Shown here: in pieces, positions 34,385 through 42,607 of the stretch
Layout: each line of letters begins with the position of its first letter
Position numbering within the stretch: position 1 is the stretch's first letter
Assembly: GCF_014649795.1 (NCBI RefSeq)
Contig: NZ_BMTS01000010.1
Location: 248,001 to 312,000, forward strand
From: Streptomyces melanogenes
GTDB lineage: Bacteria; Actinomycetota; Actinomycetes; Streptomycetales; Streptomycetaceae
Direction: 5' to 3'
DNA length: 64,000 nt
Notes under the pieces: generated by a model
The model's database searches: none
What the model was told of the DNA's origin: nothing
What the model saw: the letters and a program-made list of their open reading frames with translations, nothing else
Made by a program: the position numbers and the translations under genes

Positions 34385-35410
34385 ATGCGAATTGGTGTGC
34401 TCACCTCCGGCGGCGACTGCCCCGGCCTGAACGCCGTCATCCGTTCCGTCGTGCACCGCGCGGTGGTCGACCACGGCGACGAGGTCATCGGCTTCCACGA
34501 CGGCTGGAAGGGTCTCCTGGAGGCCGACTACCGCAAGCTCGACCTGGACGCGGTCGGCGGCATCCTCGCCCTCGGCGGCACGATCCTCGGCTCCTCCCGC
34601 GTCCAGCCCGCGCATCTGCGCGACGGCGTGGAGCGCGCCAAGGGCCATGTCGCCGAGCTCGGCCTCGACGCGATCATCCCGATCGGCGGCGAGGGCACGC
34701 TCAAGGCCGCCCATCTGCTCTCCGAGGCGGGCCTGCCCATCGTCGGCGTGCCGAAGACCATCGACAACGACATCGCCTCGACCGACGTCACGTTCGGCTT
34801 CGACACGGCCGTCGGCGTCGCCACCGAAGCCCTCGACCGCCTCAAGACCACCGCCGAGTCGCACCAGCGCGTGCTGATCGTCGAGGTCATGGGCCGCCAC
34901 ACCGGCTGGATCGCCCTGCACTCGGGCATGGCCGCCGGCGCCCACGCGATCGTCGTGCCGGAGCGCCCCTTCGACATCGACGAGCTGACCGAGCTGGTCG
35001 GCCGCCGCTTCTCGGCGGGCAAGAAGTTCGCGATCGTGGTCGTCGCCGAGGGCGCCAAGCCGCGCGAGGGCTCGATGCGCTTCGACGAGGGCGGCACCGA
35101 CATCTACGGCCACGAGCGGTTCGCGGGCGTCGCCAGCCAGCTCTCCGTGGAGCTGGAGCGGCGGCTGAACAAGGAGGCCCGCGCGGTCATCCTCGGCCAC
35201 GTCCAGCGCGGCGGCACCCCCACCGCGTACGACCGCGTCCTCGCCACCCGGTTCGGCTGGCACGCCGTGGAAGCCGTGCACCGCGGCGAGTTCGGGATGC
35301 TGACCGCGCTGCGCGGCACCGACATCACCATGGTCCCGCTCGCCGAGGCGACGGCGACGCTCAAGACCGTCCCCGCCGAGCGGTACGCCGAGGCGGAGTG
35401 CGTCCTGTAA
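34385..35410 (+). CDS. pfkA: 6-phosphofructokinase
   Basis: This 341-residue PFK phosphorylates fructose 6-phosphate in glycolysis. Family blocks: MRIGVLTSGGDCPGLNAVIR, ILGSSR, PIGGEGTLKAA, the catalytic PKTIDNDI, MGRHTGWIAL, and LGHVQRGGTPTAYDR. At the two positions often used to tell ATP from pyrophosphate enzymes, it carries Gly in GGEGT (ATP-like) and Lys in PKTIDND (pyrophosphate-like). Actinobacterial group III enzymes share this mix and most use ATP. The ATG at 34385 starts directly at the conserved N-terminus; a longer in-frame extension was rejected. A terminator hairpin follows. Confidence 0.93.
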   Translation: MRIGVLTSGGDCPGLNAVIRSVVHRAVVDHGDEVIGFHDGWKGLLEADYRKLDLDAVGGILALGGTILGSSRVQPAHLRDGVERAKGHVAELGLDAIIPIGGEGTLKAAHLLSEAGLPIVGVPKTIDNDIASTDVTFGFDTAVGVATEALDRLKTTAESHQRVLIVEVMGRHTGWIALHSGMAAGAHAIVVPERPFDIDELTELVGRRFSAGKKFAIVVVAEGAKPREGSMRFDEGGTDIYGHERFAGVASQLSVELERRLNKEARAVILGHVQRGGTPTAYDRVLATRFGWHAVEAVHRGEFGMLTALRGTDITMVPLAEATATLKTVPAERYAEAECVL

Positions 35411-35433
35411 CGCCCCGATAGTTCTGTACTCAA

Positions 35434-35473
35434 AGAGCCGCCCCCGGTCGCGATCGCAACCGGGGGCGGCTCT
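35434..35473. terminator. Terminator hairpin after pfkA
   Basis: A perfect 15-base-pair stem (35434-35448 with 35459-35473) closes a ten-base loop, just after the pfkA stop. It separates pfkA from the following membrane-protein gene. Confidence 0.85.
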
Positions 35474-35515
35474 ACTCTGGGTGCGGACAACCGGTACGAA
35501 ATCAGGAGTCAGCGG

Positions 35516-36472
35516 ATGGATCACAGCGGGCACGGCATGGGCATGAACATGGATCTGCCGCCGTTCACGCTGGGGCGCGGCCTCGAATGGTCCATGGACC
35601 CGTTCTTCCTGATCGGCTGTCTGGCGGGGCTCGGTCTTTACGGCTGGGCGGTGCTGCGGCTGCGCAGGCGCGGCGACTCCTGGCCGGTGAGCCGGATGGT
35701 CTTCTGGACCCTCGGCGTGCTCAGCATCGCCCTGGTGATGTGCACCAAGCTCAATGACTACGGCATGGTCATGTTCAGCGTGCACATGGTCCAGCACATG
35801 GTCATCAGCATGCTCTCGCCGATCCTGCTGCTGCTCGGCGCGCCGGTGACGCTGACGCTGCGGGCGCTGCCGGTCGCCGGGCGCGGCCGCAAGGGCCCGC
35901 GCGAGCTGCTGCTCGCCCTGCTGCACAGCCGCTATCTGAAGGTGATCACGCATCCCGCGTTCACCATCCCGATGTTCATCGCGAGCCTCTACGCGCTCTA
36001 CTTCACCCCGCTCTTCGACTTCCTGATGGGTTCGAAGACCGGCCACATCGCGATGATGGTCCACTTCCTCGCCGTCGGCCTGATCTTCTTCTGGCCGATC
36101 ATGGGCGTCGACCCGGGCCCGCACCGCCCCGGCTACATCATGCGGATGCTGGAGCTCTTCGCGGGCATGCCGTTCCACGCCTTCTTCGGCATCGCCCTGA
36201 TGATGGCGACCCAGCCGATGATCGGCACGTACAAGAACCCGCCCTCCTCGCTCGGCATCGACGCGCTCGCAGACCAGGAGGCGGCCGGCGGCATCGCCTG
36301 GGCGTTCAGCGAGATCCCGTCCGTGGTGGTCCTGATCGCGCTGGTCTTCCAGTGGTACGCGACCGAGAAGCGCGAGGCCAAGCGCCAGGACCGGGCCGCC
36401 GACCGCGACGGCGACAAGGAGCTGGCCGCCTACAACGCCTATCTGGCCTCGCTGAACGCACGCGGGCAGTAA
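35516..36472 (+). CDS. CtaG-like cytochrome c oxidase assembly membrane protein
   Basis: This 318-residue membrane protein of the caa3-type CtaG family (PF09678-like) begins with a His/Met-rich stretch (HSGHGMGMNMD) that could bind copper. About seven transmembrane helices follow. Conserved His/Met motifs in the helices include FSVHMVQHMVISMLSPILLLLGAP, GHIAMMVHFLAVGLIFFWPIMGVDPGP and LFAGMPFHAFFGIALM. These proteins help deliver copper to terminal oxidases. AGGAGTCAGCGG precedes the ATG. It stands alone between a terminator and a small membrane-protein gene. In Streptomyces several paralogues exist, so the target oxidase is not certain. Confidence 0.88.
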   Translation: MDHSGHGMGMNMDLPPFTLGRGLEWSMDPFFLIGCLAGLGLYGWAVLRLRRRGDSWPVSRMVFWTLGVLSIALVMCTKLNDYGMVMFSVHMVQHMVISMLSPILLLLGAPVTLTLRALPVAGRGRKGPRELLLALLHSRYLKVITHPAFTIPMFIASLYALYFTPLFDFLMGSKTGHIAMMVHFLAVGLIFFWPIMGVDPGPHRPGYIMRMLELFAGMPFHAFFGIALMMATQPMIGTYKNPPSSLGIDALADQEAAGGIAWAFSEIPSVVVLIALVFQWYATEKREAKRQDRAADRDGDKELAAYNAYLASLNARGQ

Positions 36473-36555
36473 CACCCGGTGCGCCGGTATGGCGCGGCGG
36501 GCCTCCTCGGGGCGACCATGGACTCCACGGCAGCGGCCGGGAGGAAGGGGACCCC

Positions 36556-36714
36556 ATGCCCGGCACGACGAAGGCGATGGTGGTGCTCACCGTCGTGGCG
36601 CTGGTGATGATCACTGCGTACACGGTGGCGCTCGGCAGCAGCGGCTGGCTCTGGTTCGGCTGGGTGGTCCTCGGCCTGGCGACGGTGGGCATGGCGGCTT
36701 CGCGCAGCGCCTAG
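36556..36714 (+). CDS. Small two-helix membrane protein
   Basis: This 52-residue protein consists almost entirely of two hydrophobic helices (MVVLTVVALVMITAYTVAL, and WLWFGWVVLGLATVGMAA) joined by a short turn. I do not recognise a family with a known function. GGGAGGAAGGGG precedes the ATG with good spacing, and the strand agrees with both neighbours. It begins 83 bases after the CtaG-like gene, so it could be a minor partner of a membrane complex. This is position only. Confidence 0.65.
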   Translation: MPGTTKAMVVLTVVALVMITAYTVALGSSGWLWFGWVVLGLATVGMAASRSA

Positions 36715-36780
36715 GCCCTGTCCCGCCGGACGGGACCTGAGCGGCGGCCCGGCGGGCGGGCCGAGTGAGGAGCTGGTGCG

Positions 36781-37482
36781 TTGCTGTACTACGTGCTCAA
36801 GTACGCCCTTCTGGGACCGCTCCTGAGACTGCTGTTCCGGCCCAGGATCGAGGGTCTGGAGCACATTCCGGACGAGGGGCCGGCGATCGTCGCGGGCAAC
36901 CACCTGTCGTTCTCCGACCACTTCCTGATGCCCGTGATGCTCAAACGCCGCATCACCTTCCTCGCCAAGCAGGAGTACTTCACCGGGCCCGGCATCAAGG
37001 GCCGGCTCACCGCCGCCTTCTTCCGCGCGGTCGGGCAGATCCCGGTGGACCGCTCCGGCAAGGAGGCCGGGCAGGCGGCGATCCGCGAGGGCCTCGGGGT
37101 GCTGCGCAAGAACGAGCTCCTGGGCATCTACCCGGAGGGCACCCGCTCGCACGACGGAAAGCTCTACAAGGGCAAGGTCGGCGTCGCCGTGATGGCGCTC
37201 AAGGCACAGGTCCCGGTGATCCCGTGCGCGATGGTCGGCACCTTCGAGATCCAGCCGCCCGGGCAGGTCATGCCGAAGATCCGGCGGGTCACCATCCGGT
37301 TCGGCGAGCCGCTCGACTTCTCCCGCTACACCGGCATGGAGAACGAGAAGGCGGTGCTGCGGGCCGCCACCGACGAGCTGATGTACAAGATCCTGGAGCT
37401 GTCGGGGCAGGAGTACGTGGACCGGTACGCGGCCGACGTGAAGGCCGAGGAGGCCGGAAAGTTCCCCAGGATCCTCGGCTGA
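36781..37482 (+). CDS. 1-acyl-sn-glycerol-3-phosphate acyltransferase (PlsC family)
   Basis: This 233-residue membrane-associated acyltransferase transfers an acyl group to lysophosphatidic acid or a related acceptor. It has motif I HX4D in GNHLSFSDHF, the motif region PVDRSGKEAG, motif III YPEGTRSHDG and motif IV VPVIPCAMVGTFE. The start is TTG at 36781, with GAGGAG about eight bases upstream and no better start nearby. The strand agrees with its neighbours. Several PlsC homologues are normal in Streptomyces, so the true acceptor is not known. Confidence 0.9.
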   Translation: MLYYVLKYALLGPLLRLLFRPRIEGLEHIPDEGPAIVAGNHLSFSDHFLMPVMLKRRITFLAKQEYFTGPGIKGRLTAAFFRAVGQIPVDRSGKEAGQAAIREGLGVLRKNELLGIYPEGTRSHDGKLYKGKVGVAVMALKAQVPVIPCAMVGTFEIQPPGQVMPKIRRVTIRFGEPLDFSRYTGMENEKAVLRAATDELMYKILELSGQEYVDRYAADVKAEEAGKFPRILG

Positions 37483-37546
37483 CAGCGGATCCGCGCACGG
37501 CGCAACCGTCTGGTCCCGATGATCACCTGGTCGTAGCGTCCCGTGC

Positions 37547-38575
37547 ATGGGCAAGGGAACAGCGTTCGTCATAGGGGCAACCGGACAGATCGGGCGGGCC
37601 GCCGTGCGCGTGCTCGCCGAGGACGGCTGGGAGGTGCGGGCCGCCTCGCGCGGCGGCGGCAGCGATCCGGACTGGCCGGACGGGGTCCGCCCGCTCGCGC
37701 TCGACCGGGACGAGGAAGGGGCGCTCGCGGCGGCGCTCGGGGACGGCTGCGACGTCCTGGTGGACATGGTGGCGTACGACGGCGGGCACGCCCGGCAGTT
37801 GGCCGGGCTCCGCGACCGGATCGGCTCGGCCGTGGTGATCTCCAGCGGGGCGGTGTACGAGGACGACCGGGGCCGCAGCTTCGACACCCAGGCGGAGCCG
37901 GACGGCTCGCCCCGCTACCCGGTGCCGATCCCCGAGACGCTGGCCACGGTCGCGCCGGGCGACCGGACGTACGGTACGCGCAAGATCGAGCTGGAGCGGG
38001 AGCTGCTCGCCTCCGGGCCGCCCTCGACGCTGCTGCGCGCGGGCGCGATCCACGGCCCGCACTGCCGCAGTCCGCGCGAGCTGTTCTTCGTGAAGCGGGC
38101 GCTGGACGGGCGGCCGGTGCGGGTGCTCGCGCACGGCGGGGAGAGCCGCTTCCATCCGGCGCACGTCGCCAACATCGCCGAGCTGATCCGGCTGGCCGCG
38201 CTGCGGCCGGGCCCACGGGTGCTCAACGCGGCCGATCCCGAGGCGCCGACCGTCGCCGAGATCAGCGCCGCGATCGACGAGGTGCTCGGGGTCCGCAGCG
38301 AGACGGTGGTCTTCGAAGGGGCGCCGGAGGAGGGCCTGGTGGGCCTCACTCCGTGGGGCGGCCCGCACCCGATCGTCTACGACATGGCGGCGGCCGAACG
38401 CGAGCTGGGCTACCGGCCGGTGACGGGGTACGTGGAGTCGCTGCCCCGGACTGTCGCCTCGATCGCGGACCGGCTCGGGGACAAGGAGTGGCGGGAGGCG
38501 TTCCCCGGCATGGCCAAGTACCCGGACCTGTTCGACTACGCGGCCGAGGACGCCTGGCTGGCCGCGCGCGGCTGA
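37547..38575 (+). CDS. NAD-dependent epimerase/dehydratase family protein
   Basis: This 342-residue extended SDR protein has the Rossmann motif VIGATGQIGRAAVRVL at the N-terminus, the Ser of the triad in VVISSGAVYEDD, and a catalytic YGTRK (YxxxK) motif. The middle (RAGAIHGPHC, FHPAHVANIAELI) matches nucleotide-sugar epimerase-like reductases. The substrate is not known. A single-gene unit: 64 bases after the acyltransferase and followed by a terminator hairpin. I see no clear ribosome-binding site; the start is set by the Rossmann fold. Confidence 0.87.
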   Translation: MGKGTAFVIGATGQIGRAAVRVLAEDGWEVRAASRGGGSDPDWPDGVRPLALDRDEEGALAAALGDGCDVLVDMVAYDGGHARQLAGLRDRIGSAVVISSGAVYEDDRGRSFDTQAEPDGSPRYPVPIPETLATVAPGDRTYGTRKIELERELLASGPPSTLLRAGAIHGPHCRSPRELFFVKRALDGRPVRVLAHGGESRFHPAHVANIAELIRLAALRPGPRVLNAADPEAPTVAEISAAIDEVLGVRSETVVFEGAPEEGLVGLTPWGGPHPIVYDMAAAERELGYRPVTGYVESLPRTVASIADRLGDKEWREAFPGMAKYPDLFDYAAEDAWLAARG

Positions 38576-38580
38576 CACGC

Positions 38581-38617
38581 GAAGGGGGCGGCCGGAGTTC
38601 CGGTCGCCCCCTCCTTC
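38581..38617. terminator. Bidirectional terminator between epimerase and tripeptidyl aminopeptidase genes
   Basis: GAAGGGGGCG...CCGGA pairs with TCCGG...CGCCCCC..CTTC (38581-38617), giving a long GC stem with one or two bulges, in the 57-base convergent gap. Confidence 0.75.
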
Positions 38618-38632
38618 ATGCGTGCTGGGCCG

Positions 38633-40210
38633 TTACGGCTTCGGCGTGGCGTGCGGGGTGCACGTCACATCGGCGCTGTCGACCTTGCCGGAGAGGAAGT
38701 AGGCCTCCACCCGGGTGTTGATGCACGGGTTGACCAGACCGGTCACACCGTGCGAACCCGCGTCCTTCTCGGTGATCAGGCGCGAGCCCTTGAAGCGCTG
38801 GTGCAGCGAGACGGCGCCCTGGTACGGCGTGGCCGCGTCCCGGGTGCTCTGGACGATCAGCACCGGCGGCAGGCCCTTGCCGGTCTTCACCTCGACGGGT
38901 GTCTGCTGCTTGGTCTGCCAGGTGGCGCACGGCAGGTTCATCCAGGCGTTCGCCCAGGTCATGAACGGGTTGTTCTTGTGGAGCCGGGTGTTGTCCCGGT
39001 CCCACTTCTTCCAGCTGGTGGGCCACTTGGCGTCCGCGCACTCGACGGCGGTGTAGACCGCGTTGCCGTTCTCGGCGCTGATGTTGCCCTTGGTGTCCGA
39101 CATGTCGGGAGCGGCCGCGTCGACCAGCGCCTTGGTGTCGCCCGCCACGTACTTGCTCCAGGTCTGGGCGGTGGGCACCCAGGAGGAGTCGTAGTACGGG
39201 GCGTTCTGGAAGTAGGCGATGAGCTCGGCCGGGCCGACCACGCCGCCCAGGGGGCTCTTCTTCGCCTGGGCGCGCAGCTTGAGCCACTGCGCCTCGACCT
39301 TGGCCCGGGTGTCGCCGAGGTGGAAGGTGGCGTCGTTCTTGGCGACCCAGTCCTCCCAGTCGTTCCAGCGGCCCTGGAAGGCGACGTCCTGGTTCAGGTT
39401 GGCCTGGTACCAGATGTTGTCGCGCGCCGGGTCGACGACGCTGTCCACCAGCATGCGGCGCACGTGCGACGGGAAGAGCGTGCCGTAGACCGCGCCCAGG
39501 TAGGTGCCGTAGGAGACGCCCAGGTAGTTGAGCTTCTTCTCACCGAGCGCGGCGCGGATGACGTCCAGGTCGCGGGCGGTGTTCGGGGTGGTCATGAACG
39601 GCAGCATCCAGCCGCTGCGCTCGGCGCACCCGTCCGCGTACTCGGCGGCGAGCTTGCGCTGGGCGCGCTTGTCGGCCTCGCTGTCCGGGACCGGGTCGGC
39701 CTTCGGCGCCTTGACGTACTCCTGCGGGTCGACACAGGAGATCGGCGTCGAGTGGCCCACGCCGCGCGGGTCGAAGCCCACGAAGTCGTACGCCTTGGCG
39801 GTGTTGACCCACAGGGGGTTCTTGTTGGTCACCCGGGTCGGGAACCGCATGCCGGACGCGCCGGGGCCGCCCGGGTTGTAGATGAGCGCGCCCTGGCGCT
39901 CGGCCGGGGTGCCGGTCGAGGCGATGCGGTCCACGGCGAGCTTGATCTGCTGGCCGTACGGGTGGGCGTAGTCGAGCGGAACGCTGACGTAACCGCACTG
40001 GATCGGCTTGGCGAAGCCCCAGTCGGCGGGGCAGTCGGTCCAGTCGATGCCCTTCTTGGCGGCCCGCTCGGCGGCGAGCTGCACGCCGCGCGCCTCGGAC
40101 GTGCCGTTGTGACGGCTTTCGGCGGTGGCCGCCGGTGCCGCGATCGCGCCCGCTATGAGCGTGCCCGCGATCAGAGTGCCGGCCGAGCCGAGCACTGCGG
40201 TGCGTCTCAA
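38633..40210 (-). CDS. Secreted alpha/beta-hydrolase, tripeptidyl aminopeptidase family (S33)
   Basis: This 525-residue exported serine peptidase has a Sec signal (MRRTAVLGSAGTLIAG..., cleavage near AATAES), then the S33/Tap fold with the oxyanion GGPGASGMRF, nucleophile Ser in GVSYGTYLGAVYG, DSVVDP, the acidic residue near VQSTRDAATP and catalytic His in SHGVTG. Tap-type enzymes release tripeptides from the N-terminus of proteins outside the cell and are linked to Streptomyces growth and protein turnover. It follows ureD by 109 bases on the same strand and may be read from its own promoter. Confidence 0.92.
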   Translation of the reverse strand: MRRTAVLGSAGTLIAGTLIAGAIAAPAATAESRHNGTSEARGVQLAAERAAKKGIDWTDCPADWGFAKPIQCGYVSVPLDYAHPYGQQIKLAVDRIASTGTPAERQGALIYNPGGPGASGMRFPTRVTNKNPLWVNTAKAYDFVGFDPRGVGHSTPISCVDPQEYVKAPKADPVPDSEADKRAQRKLAAEYADGCAERSGWMLPFMTTPNTARDLDVIRAALGEKKLNYLGVSYGTYLGAVYGTLFPSHVRRMLVDSVVDPARDNIWYQANLNQDVAFQGRWNDWEDWVAKNDATFHLGDTRAKVEAQWLKLRAQAKKSPLGGVVGPAELIAYFQNAPYYDSSWVPTAQTWSKYVAGDTKALVDAAAPDMSDTKGNISAENGNAVYTAVECADAKWPTSWKKWDRDNTRLHKNNPFMTWANAWMNLPCATWQTKQQTPVEVKTGKGLPPVLIVQSTRDAATPYQGAVSLHQRFKGSRLITEKDAGSHGVTGLVNPCINTRVEAYFLSGKVDSADVTCTPHATPKP

Positions 40211-40319
40211 GTGGTTCCTCCCCCTGCTGAAGTGCGCCGCGGCGAAGCGGCGCGTTCCATGGTCTCGGGGGATCCTCGCGCCTCGGCGGGTGTCGAGAAC
40301 AGGTCGTACTGGTGTTTCT

Positions 40320-41089
40320 TTACCGAACCGATAGCCGGGGCATGAAGTCCCGCTGAGCGGTGCCGATGTCGTCCAGGACGCGCCGCAGCAGCCGGGCGTC
40401 CGGCGCGAGGGCGGTCACCAGGAACGCGGGCCCTGCCAGCGGTGTCAGCACCGCGCTCTCCCCCAGCAGCCGCGCCTCGACGGGCTTGTCCGCCAACTCC
40501 GGGTCGACGACGAGGAGTTGCCCGACCGCCCGGTGCCCGCCCAGGACCGCCGAACCGTTCCAGCCACCGGGGGCGCCGGGCCCGTACGCCAGCGCCTGGT
40601 CGAGGAGCGGGCGGCCCGCGCGGTGCACGGTGAGCCGGGTGGCGAGCGTGCCGGGCTCCTCTCCGTGGCGCCCGAGGATCTGCTCCTCGCGCAGCACGAG
40701 CCGGGCGTCCGCCGCGAGCTCGACGCGGGTGCGCATCCGCAGATCGCTGCCGCGCGCCGAGATCAGCTGCTCGGGCAGCCAGTGCAGCTCGCCGCCGGAG
40801 CCGACGCTCAGGCGTACGTCGTAGTGCGCGGGCTCGCCGGTCCGCCCGGGCAGGGCGATGGTGGCGGCGGCCGAGTCCACGGTGAGCCGGGCCCCGTCGC
40901 GCACCTCCGCCTCGATGGCGATGCGGTCTCCGCCGAGCGGGGCGCTCATCGCCCCGACGACGGTGACCCGGTGGTGCTCGCCGGTGGCCCGGGTGCGGCG
41001 CAGCGCGAGCGGCCCCTCTCCCGCGAGCACCGGCAGGCCGTCGGGGGTGGCGACGATCCGGGCGGTGGCGCGCACCCCCGCGCCGAGGC

Positions 41090-41102
<13 letters not shown>
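40320..41102 (-). CDS. ureD: Urease accessory protein UreD
   Basis: This 260-residue UreD acts with UreF and UreG as the scaffold that brings nickel and CO2 to apo-urease. Typical blocks: GEGPLALRRTR, the beta-rich RLTVDSAAATIALPG and HWLPEQLISARGSDL, then a C-terminal VTALAPDARLLRRVLDDI. I start at ATG 41102, which overlaps ureG by 13 bases and has GGGAGCGG upstream; 41126 is a possible earlier start. It is the last gene of the urease operon. Confidence 0.92.
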
Positions 41103-41767
<665 letters not shown>

Positions 41768-41797
41768 GGGTGGGACTCCTTGTCGGGCAGGTTCTTC

Positions 41798-41890
41798 AGC
41801 CCGTCCGGCGTTTGAGGACGAGCCCGTTCAGGGCGATCGGGGGTCCGGGGGCGGAGCCCCCGGTTTCGGGAAGGGGCGGGGTGGGGGAGA
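41798..41890. repeat. Streptomyces-type intergenic repeat between ureF and ureG
   Basis: This unit begins CAGCCCGTCCGGCGTTTGAG, includes a stem in which GGTCCGGGGGC (41849-41859) faces GCCCCCGG (41864-41871), and ends in GGGAAGGGGCGGGGTGGGGGA. I recall this sequence as one of the most frequent short repeats between Streptomyces genes, especially the CGGCGTTTGAGGAC box. Here it fills nearly the whole gap inside the urease operon, in which all genes face left. It could lower or process the distal message; that is inference. Confidence 0.82.
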
Positions 41891-41898
41891 AAACACCG

Positions 41899-42573
41899 CT
41901 ACGACGCGAACAGCCGAACCGGCCACGCGGCGTGCGCCTCGGCCATGACGTCGAGCAGGGGCGCAGACGCGGCGGGCAGCGCATCCAGTCCCTCGGCTGT
42001 GGCCGAGACAGCGGCCCGCACCGCACGTTCCGCCACCACGTCCAGCTCAGGCGCCAGCCCCGCCAGCACCCGAGTCGCATCGAACGGATCGAGGCTGAGC
42101 AGCCGTACCGCCGCCGTGGCGGGCCCACTGACCGTCTCGTACGCGACACAGTGCGCCGCGTCCGAGGCGGAGAGCCCGCCCGCCCGGGCGGCGAGCCCGA
42201 GCACCACGGGCTGGTGCGCCCCCCGCGGCCGAGCCACCGCCAGCGCGTCCAGCGACGCGCTCGGCCACGCGGCCCGAGCCGCCCGCATCATCTGGCGCCC
42301 CAGCTTGCGCGCGGTCGCCCGCAGCGCCGGGGACGGCGTGCGCGCGTCGGCGGCCTCGTCCAGGGCGAGCGGGTCAAGGCCGAGGACGGCCGCCGCGGCG
42401 AGCGAGGCCGACACCAGGCCCGCCGTGTGCAGCCGCCCCCGGCAGAACTCCGCCAGGGAGGCCGCGCCGTGGACCCGCCCCGCCTTGACGGCCGGTTCGA
42501 CGCCGCCCGAGTGGGCGTGCCCACCGGCCGGGAACCGGCCGTCGGCGAGGACGAGCAGAGCCGCACGGGACAT
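41899..42573 (-). CDS. ureF: Urease accessory protein UreF
   Basis: This 224-residue all-helical accessory protein binds UreD and UreG in the urease maturation complex. Blocks typical of UreF: LLVLADGRFPAGGHAHSGG near the start, FCRGRLHT, and the C-terminal LLSLDPFDATRVLAGLAPELD. I chose the ATG at 42573 with GAAGG nine bases upstream; a TTG six bases earlier is an alternative. It follows ureC by 34 bases. Confidence 0.93.
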   Translation of the reverse strand: MSRAALLVLADGRFPAGGHAHSGGVEPAVKAGRVHGAASLAEFCRGRLHTAGLVSASLAAAAVLGLDPLALDEAADARTPSPALRATARKLGRQMMRAARAAWPSASLDALAVARPRGAHQPVVLGLAARAGGLSASDAAHCVAYETVSGPATAAVRLLSLDPFDATRVLAGLAPELDVVAERAVRAAVSATAEGLDALPAASAPLLDVMAEAHAAWPVRLFAS

Positions 42574-42607
42574 GGACAACCGCCTTCCGAGGTGTTCGGG
42601 GCCGCGC

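Noticed and set aside
33221..36475. 1084-codon open frame on the - strand across gatD, pfkA and the CtaG-like gene
   Set aside because: No domains are seen and the sense genes are well supported.
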